Shown one piece after another: positions 59,772 through 64,000 of a stretch of DNA of 64,000 nt. Under the pieces are notes generated by a model, which worked only from the letters and a program-made list of their open reading frames with translations, searched no databases and was not told the origin of the DNA. The number at the start of each line of letters is the position of its first letter. Within the stretch, counting starts at the first letter, position 1. The position numbers and the translations under genes are program-made. Source of the stretch: DASZHJ01 sp035581425 (GTDB lineage Bacteria > Pseudomonadota > Alphaproteobacteria > ATCC43930 > CGMCC-115725); NCBI GenBank assembly GCA_035581425.1, contig DATJVP010000123.1, positions 25,026 to 89,025 on the forward strand, read 5' to 3'.

Positions 59772-59889
59772 GTCCAAAAATCTCGGCCCGGAGCGCCGAA
59801 TACGCCATTGACGGCGGAACGGAGCTGACCCTCTAAGTCGCGATTGCCGATGCCGACTTGGACCCCCAAGCCCCGCAACGGGAATGCGA

Positions 59890-60423
59890 TCAATCTCCCT
59901 TGCGAAGATGGCGGTCGCGCCGGCGATAGAGGTCGTCGTCGGCATAGCCCATGGTCTCCGGCGCGGCGCGGCCGAGCATGACCTGGAAGTAGACGGGCTC
60001 GAGGCTGTCGTTGACATAGCCATGGATCACGCCGGGCGGACAGGAGATGCACTCCCACTTCCCGAGCCGGGTCTCGACCCGGCCGCCCGCCTCGTCCTCG
60101 AGAAAGACGGTCAGGAAACCATCGAGCACGAAGAAGACCTCCTCGACTTCATGGGTATGCGCGGCGTTTCCTTGGCCCGGCGGCACGTACATGATGCTGA
60201 GCGTGAAGCCGCGCGGGGGGATCACCGTGGGGTCGTTGTGCTTGCCCGAGCCGCCGCCGCCGATAAAGCGATGCTGAGCGCGCTTGTAGCCCTCCTGCTT
60301 GGCGTCCTCGAAGGCATTCCAGTCGGGCTTGCGGTCGCGGAAGCGCGCGACGGAGCGGTGGAGGATCTCCGCGATGGGCATGTCCTCGAGCTCGCGCGGG
60401 CGAGAATGGCGGGCAATGGTCAT
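59890..60423 (-). CDS. Cupin-domain protein
   Basis: A 177-residue protein with a single cupin barrel: GNAAHTHEVEEVFFVLDGFLTVFLE supplies H, H and E ligands, and PPGVIHGYVNDS the last H. It is a metal-binding dioxygenase, isomerase or ligand sensor; identity is open. Its ATG overlaps the stop of the molybdenum hydroxylase by 4 bases, so it is co-translated with it. Confidence 0.85.
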   Translation of the reverse strand: MTIARHSRPRELEDMPIAEILHRSVARFRDRKPDWNAFEDAKQEGYKRAQHRFIGGGGSGKHNDPTVIPPRGFTLSIMYVPPGQGNAAHTHEVEEVFFVLDGFLTVFLEDEAGGRVETRLGKWECISCPPGVIHGYVNDSLEPVYFQVMLGRAAPETMGYADDDLYRRRDRHLRKGD

Positions 60424-62798
60424 CGTGTTTCTCCGATCTTGGGGTGCCGAGCGCTCGCGATGATCTGCTCTGGCTTGAGCGGCGTCTCGTTGAACTCGGC
60501 GCCGAACGGCGCCAGCGCGTCGGAGACCGCGTTCGCGATCGCGGCGGGCGGCCCGATCGCGCCGCCTTCGCCGACGCCTTTCACCCCCAAGGGATTGAGC
60601 GGCGAGGGCGAGTGCAGATGGATCAGTTGGATTTCTGGCATGTCGTCGGCCCTTGGCAGCGCGTAGTCCATCAGGGATCCCGTGAGAAGCTGACCCTCCG
60701 CGTCGTAGACGAAGCCTTCGAGCAGGATCCCGCCTAGTCCTTGCGCGGCGCCGCCGATGATCTGGCCCTCCAGCAGCATGGGATTGACCACGTTACCGCA
60801 GTCGTGAGCGATCACGTATTTTTCGATCTTCACGCGCCCGACCTCGATATCGACCTCGACGATGGCGGCGTGCGCGGCGTTCGACCAGGTAACCGTCTGC
60901 GGCTCGAAATGGAAGGTCTCCTCAAGGCCCGCCTCGACGCCCGCGGGGCGGCCGTGGTCCCAGCCGGGGCGCGCCGCCTGTGCGATCTTGGCGAGCGAGA
61001 TCGTGCCGGCGGGCACACCGACGATCCCGACGCCTTCGTCGCGCAGCTCGAGGTCCGCGGGCGAGCACTCCATAAGATGGGCTGCGATCGTCAGCACCTT
61101 CTTGATGAGCCGCTCGCTCGCATGGTGGATCGCGGCCGAGAGCGTGACGGTGCTGCGGCTCGCTATCGTACCGAAGCCCATGGGAATGGCGGCTGTGTCG
61201 GCGAGGGAGACGATTACGTCATCGGGAGTGACCGACCAGGAATCGGCGACGATCTGCGCGAAGACGGTCTCCATGCCCTGACCCTGCGGGCACGATCCGC
61301 CTGAGAGATGGATCTTCCCCGAGGCGTCGATCCGCACGGTGGCGCTCTCGAAGGGCCCGACGCCCGTGCCCTCGGTATAGCAGCCGATGCCGAGGCCGAG
61401 GTAACGGCCCTGGCTCCGCGCCTCGCGCTGGCGTCGGCGAAAGGCCGCGGTGCCGCCGAGCGCCTCCAGCGCCTGCCTGAGGCCCGACGGGAAATCACCG
61501 CTGTCGTAGACGATGGGTTGGCCATCGCGGTAGGGAATGCCGACGGAGTACGGCATCTCGTCGGCGCGTACCATGTTCCGGTGCCGCACCTCCGCAGGCT
61601 CCAGGCCGACCGCGGAGGCCACGAGATCCATGCCGCGCTCCACGGCGAAGCTCGCTTCCGGCCGGCCCGCGCCCCGATAGGCGGCGCTCGGTACCTTGTT
61701 CGTCGCCACCACCTTCGCCGTCGCGGCGAAGTGCTCGACCTTGTAGGGTCCCAGCAAATGCGCCGCGGTGTTGTAGATGATGCCGGCGCCGATCGGGTTC
61801 CAGGCGCCGCAGTCCGACATGAAATCATCGCGAAGCGCGAGGATGCGACCCCCCTCGTCGAAGCCGATCTCGAGCTCGTGGATCTGGTCGCGCGAATGCG
61901 TGGCCGAGAGAAAGTGCTCGCGGCGATCCTCGAGCCAGCGCACGGGACGCCCGATTCTGCGGGCGAGAAACGGGATCAAGAGGTCCTCGGGATAGACATG
62001 GCCCTTCACGCCAAAACCGCCGCCAACGTCCGGCGCCGCGCAGCGCACGCGCGATTCGGGAAGCCCGAGAATGATCGCGGCTTCACGCCGCACCCAGTGC
62101 ACGACTTGAGTGGACGACCAGATCGTCACCGAATCCGTCCGCGGCTCATAAATGCCGATCGCGCCGCGACATTCCATCGGCACGCCGCTGTAGCGATGAT
62201 GGTAGAAGCGGCGCCGCAGCCGCTTGGGCGCGCGCGCCAAGGCGGCTTCGATCGCGCCCTTGCCGATCGTGAACCCGCCGATGAGGTTGGTGCCCAGCCG
62301 CTCGTGCACGAGTGGCGCGCCTGCGCGCAGCGCCGCTTCCGGGTCGACCACCGCCGGCAAAGGCTCCAGCTCCGGCTGCACCAGCTCGGCCGCATCCTCC
62401 GCAGCGTCGCGGCTCTCTGCCACCACGACCGCGATCGCCTCGCCGACGTGCCGGACCTTGTCTATGGCCAGAAGCGGCTGCTGCGGGTTATGCAGCTTGT
62501 GCTCAACAAGGGCTCGCCACTTGCTGGGGAGCGGCAGCTGCGAGTCCGGCACCGGCGGCAGAAGGCGCGCCAGTTCCGCGCCGTTCAGCGCCAGAGCCAC
62601 TCCGGGCGCCGAGGCCGCGCGACGGAGATCGACCATGCGTATACGGGCATGGGCGAGGGAACTGCGGACGAACACCGCATGAAGCATGCGAGGAAGAACA
62701 ATGTCGGCAATGAACTGTCCTTGCCCCGTGAGCAGTCGCTGGTCCTCGCGCCGTAGGATCGAGCGGCCGACAAATCGAGTTTGGCGAGAGTCGATCAT
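60420..62798 (-). CDS. Molybdenum hydroxylase large subunit, form II CoxL-like
   Basis: A 792-residue xanthine-oxidase-family subunit binding the molybdopterin-cytosine dinucleotide cofactor. It starts FVGRSILRREDQRLLTGQGQFIADI. AAPDVGGGFGVKGHVYPED, the AYRGAGRPEAS loop (form II; true CO dehydrogenase has AYRCSFR) and GVGEGGAIG with the catalytic glutamate are present. The iron-sulfur and FAD subunits (CoxS, CoxM) are not adjacent. It likely oxidises an aldehyde or N-heterocycle. It is transcribed with the cupin gene. Confidence 0.9.
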   Translation of the reverse strand: MIDSRQTRFVGRSILRREDQRLLTGQGQFIADIVLPRMLHAVFVRSSLAHARIRMVDLRRAASAPGVALALNGAELARLLPPVPDSQLPLPSKWRALVEHKLHNPQQPLLAIDKVRHVGEAIAVVVAESRDAAEDAAELVQPELEPLPAVVDPEAALRAGAPLVHERLGTNLIGGFTIGKGAIEAALARAPKRLRRRFYHHRYSGVPMECRGAIGIYEPRTDSVTIWSSTQVVHWVRREAAIILGLPESRVRCAAPDVGGGFGVKGHVYPEDLLIPFLARRIGRPVRWLEDRREHFLSATHSRDQIHELEIGFDEGGRILALRDDFMSDCGAWNPIGAGIIYNTAAHLLGPYKVEHFAATAKVVATNKVPSAAYRGAGRPEASFAVERGMDLVASAVGLEPAEVRHRNMVRADEMPYSVGIPYRDGQPIVYDSGDFPSGLRQALEALGGTAAFRRRQREARSQGRYLGLGIGCYTEGTGVGPFESATVRIDASGKIHLSGGSCPQGQGMETVFAQIVADSWSVTPDDVIVSLADTAAIPMGFGTIASRSTVTLSAAIHHASERLIKKVLTIAAHLMECSPADLELRDEGVGIVGVPAGTISLAKIAQAARPGWDHGRPAGVEAGLEETFHFEPQTVTWSNAAHAAIVEVDIEVGRVKIEKYVIAHDCGNVVNPMLLEGQIIGGAAQGLGGILLEGFVYDAEGQLLTGSLMDYALPRADDMPEIQLIHLHSPSPLNPLGVKGVGEGGAIGPPAAIANAVSDALAPFGAEFNETPLKPEQIIASARHPKIGETR

Positions 62799-63145
62799 TG
62801 AGGAGTGCTAGCACGATTCAGGACCCGCAACGAGCGGGTCTCGATGCACTCGTTATGTGCGGTGGGCCGCCCGGGGTCCGCTCCGGGCAATAATGCGACT
62901 GAGAGCGCCGAACGCGCTAGGTCTGCTTTGCAGTGGCACAATGTTCCTTCTGGTGCGGCTGGCTTCTTGAATCTTCCTGTCTGCCGGGTCGTCGCAAACG
63001 AATCAATCTTGCGCGTCTCAGCACCTAGAAGACTTTTGCAGCAGTATCGGCCACAAAGCGACATTGCCGGGCTGAGCCCTGGACCAACTTGCCGTCCGTT
63101 GCGCCCCTGCGTTACGTTCCTTCAACTTGTTCGGTGGGAGGCGAT
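62799..63145. other. Intergenic region between hydroxylase and methyltransferase
   Basis: 347 bases without a supported gene. A hairpin GACCCGC-AACGA-GCGGGTC at 62822-62840 lies just upstream of the hydroxylase start. A second imperfect one, GCCCGG...CCGGGC, is near 62870-62890. Both lack T-tracts. Nothing else recognised. Confidence 0.55.
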
Positions 63146-63967
63146 ATGCCGGCCAACTACGCCGCGAACGACCCCGAGGCGTATGAGCAGATGATGGGTC
63201 GGTGGAGCCGCAAGCTGGCTCCCCAATTCGCCGCGTTTGCGAAGCTCCACAACCCAGCGACGATCCTGGACGTCGGATGTGGCACAGGCAATTTCGCAGT
63301 AGCGCTCGCAAGTCGCTTTCAGAATGCGAACGTCACGGGTCTCGATCGGTCCCAAGCCTTCATCGCATCCGCTAGGTCGCTAGATCCGGAAAATCGGCGG
63401 CTGACCTTCGAGGAGGGGGAAGCAACCGCCTTACCATTTGCGGATCGCAGCTTTGACGCCACGCTGTCGCTGTTGGTCGTGAACTTCATACCTGACGCTG
63501 AGCGTGCCGTACGTGAAATGGTGCGGGTCACAAAACCCGGCGGATTAGTTGCTGCGTGCGTTTGGGATTACCCCGGCGGCTTCACCGTTGTTCGCGTTTT
63601 CGCGGATACAGCGGCGGTGCTGGACCCGAGTGGCGAAGAGTATCGCGCAAAGCAATTCTCAGCCCGTTTCACGGGCGCGGGCGAACTCGCGACCGAATGG
63701 ACGCGTCTGGGATTGCGCAATGTGGAACAGACCACCCTTATGATCCGAATGGAATTCGAAAGTTTCGAAGATTACTGGAGGCCATGGCTCGGCGGGCAAG
63801 GAACCGTCGGAGCTTATGTAACCAGCTTGAGCGAAGAGAAGCGGAGGAGGCTCGAGCACCATTTGCGTTTGGCTTATTTAGGCGGCCGCCCAGACGGACT
63901 CCGCTCGTTTACTGCGGCGGCGTGGGCAGTCCGAGGCACGAAGTCGACGGAAGCACCTGCCGAGTAG
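63146..63967 (+). CDS. Class I SAM-dependent methyltransferase (UbiE-like)
   Basis: A 273-residue methyltransferase. Motif I is ILDVGCGTGNFAVAL near residue 42. VTGLDRSQAFI, EGEATALPFADRSFDATLSLLVVNF and MVRVTKPGGLVAACVWD follow in the standard order. ATG 63146 with GGGAGG 6 bases upstream starts MPANYAANDPEAYEQMMGRW. Its base composition is lower in GC than the window average. The substrate is unknown. Confidence 0.87.
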   Translation: MPANYAANDPEAYEQMMGRWSRKLAPQFAAFAKLHNPATILDVGCGTGNFAVALASRFQNANVTGLDRSQAFIASARSLDPENRRLTFEEGEATALPFADRSFDATLSLLVVNFIPDAERAVREMVRVTKPGGLVAACVWDYPGGFTVVRVFADTAAVLDPSGEEYRAKQFSARFTGAGELATEWTRLGLRNVEQTTLMIRMEFESFEDYWRPWLGGQGTVGAYVTSLSEEKRRRLEHHLRLAYLGGRPDGLRSFTAAAWAVRGTKSTEAPAE

Positions 63968-64000
63968 CCGGTGGTCTCTCAGATGTGTTCGCTCTGACGT

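Noticed and set aside
60420..62798. Aerobic carbon monoxide dehydrogenase
   Set aside because: The active-site loop is AYRGAGR rather than AYRCSFR, and CoxS and CoxM are absent.
1..64000. CRISPR array, prophage, toxin-antitoxin pair or secondary-metabolite megasynthase
   Set aside because: No regularly spaced repeats, phage structural genes, paired toxin genes or modular synthases were found on reading both strands.

Overview
This 64 kb window is high-GC chromosomal DNA of an alphaproteobacterium, most likely Hyphomicrobiales or a related order. Supporting signs are a CpdR response regulator, a DivJ/PleC-type histidine kinase behind a CtrA-like box (TTAA-N7-TTAA), a small RNA with the hallmarks of the alpha-r8/MmgR family, an FNR/FixK-type box, promoters of the CTTGAC-N17-CTATAT type, a zinc-free 41-residue L36, a fused cysNC, and several orphan ABC substrate-binding proteins. 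No phage, plasmid, CRISPR array or intact insertion sequence was seen.

Layout. 1-2911 (minus): NUDIX hydrolase, metallo-beta-lactamase-fold hydrolase and argH (cut by the window edge). 3001-4668 (plus): lactonase-like hydrolase coupled to an isocitrate-lyase/PEP-mutase (ICL/PEPM) family enzyme. 4671-7578 (minus): a second ICL/PEPM enzyme with leuC and leuD. 7679-14189 (plus): a secreted protein, two tandem PaaK-like adenylate ligases, an orphan peptide-type binding protein and a class III CoA-transferase. 14222-16269: divergent ArsR regulator and MFS transporter with a clear operator candidate between them. 16279-19422 (minus): HPF, cysNC, cysD. 19527-24588: small membrane and secreted proteins, a peroxiredoxin-like/prolyl-hydroxylase fusion, CorA, an orphan Tat-type binding protein and an isochorismatase. 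24776-27850 (plus): nitronate monooxygenase and the D-glutamate pair dgcN-dgcA. 27960-28081: the small RNA. 28088-30408 (minus): phhA, a GNAT acetyltransferase and an N-formylglutamate amidohydrolase. 30535-31025: cpdR and tRNA-Val(GAC).

The tRNA is followed by a short islet (31026-33470): a transposase remnant, an A/T-richer acyl-CoA synthetase gene and a broken binding-protein gene, bracketed by inverted copies of a repeat. Next come envelope and storage genes (TPR protein, glycine-zipper lipoprotein, Rap1a-like protein, phasin; 33450-35480), signalling genes (histidine kinase, cyclic-nucleotide-binding protein), an FAD oxidoreductase, a GNAT protein, a membrane GT2 and a YkoP-like protein. 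A tightly packed six-gene minus-strand catabolic operon fills 42994-48624. The last part holds an unexported NMT1-like binding protein, OsmC, methyltransferases, rpmJ, the glycolate oxidase operon glcDEF, a TVP38/GT2 membrane pair, a class III cyclase-TolB-TPR protein, and a cupin gene coupled to an orphan CoxL-like molybdenum hydroxylase.

The gene content is mostly heterotrophic catabolism: CoA activation, C-C lyases, glycolate, D-glutamate and aromatic amino acid use. Two elements bear on polyhydroxybutyrate storage: the MmgR-like RNA, and a phasin gene with an FNR-type box. The most distinctive items are the small RNA, the CtrA-box kinase promoter, the twin-ligase cluster, the cysteine-less peroxiredoxin-P4H fusion and the tRNA-linked islet. 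Functions are inferred from motifs and family resemblance read by eye; no database search was run.
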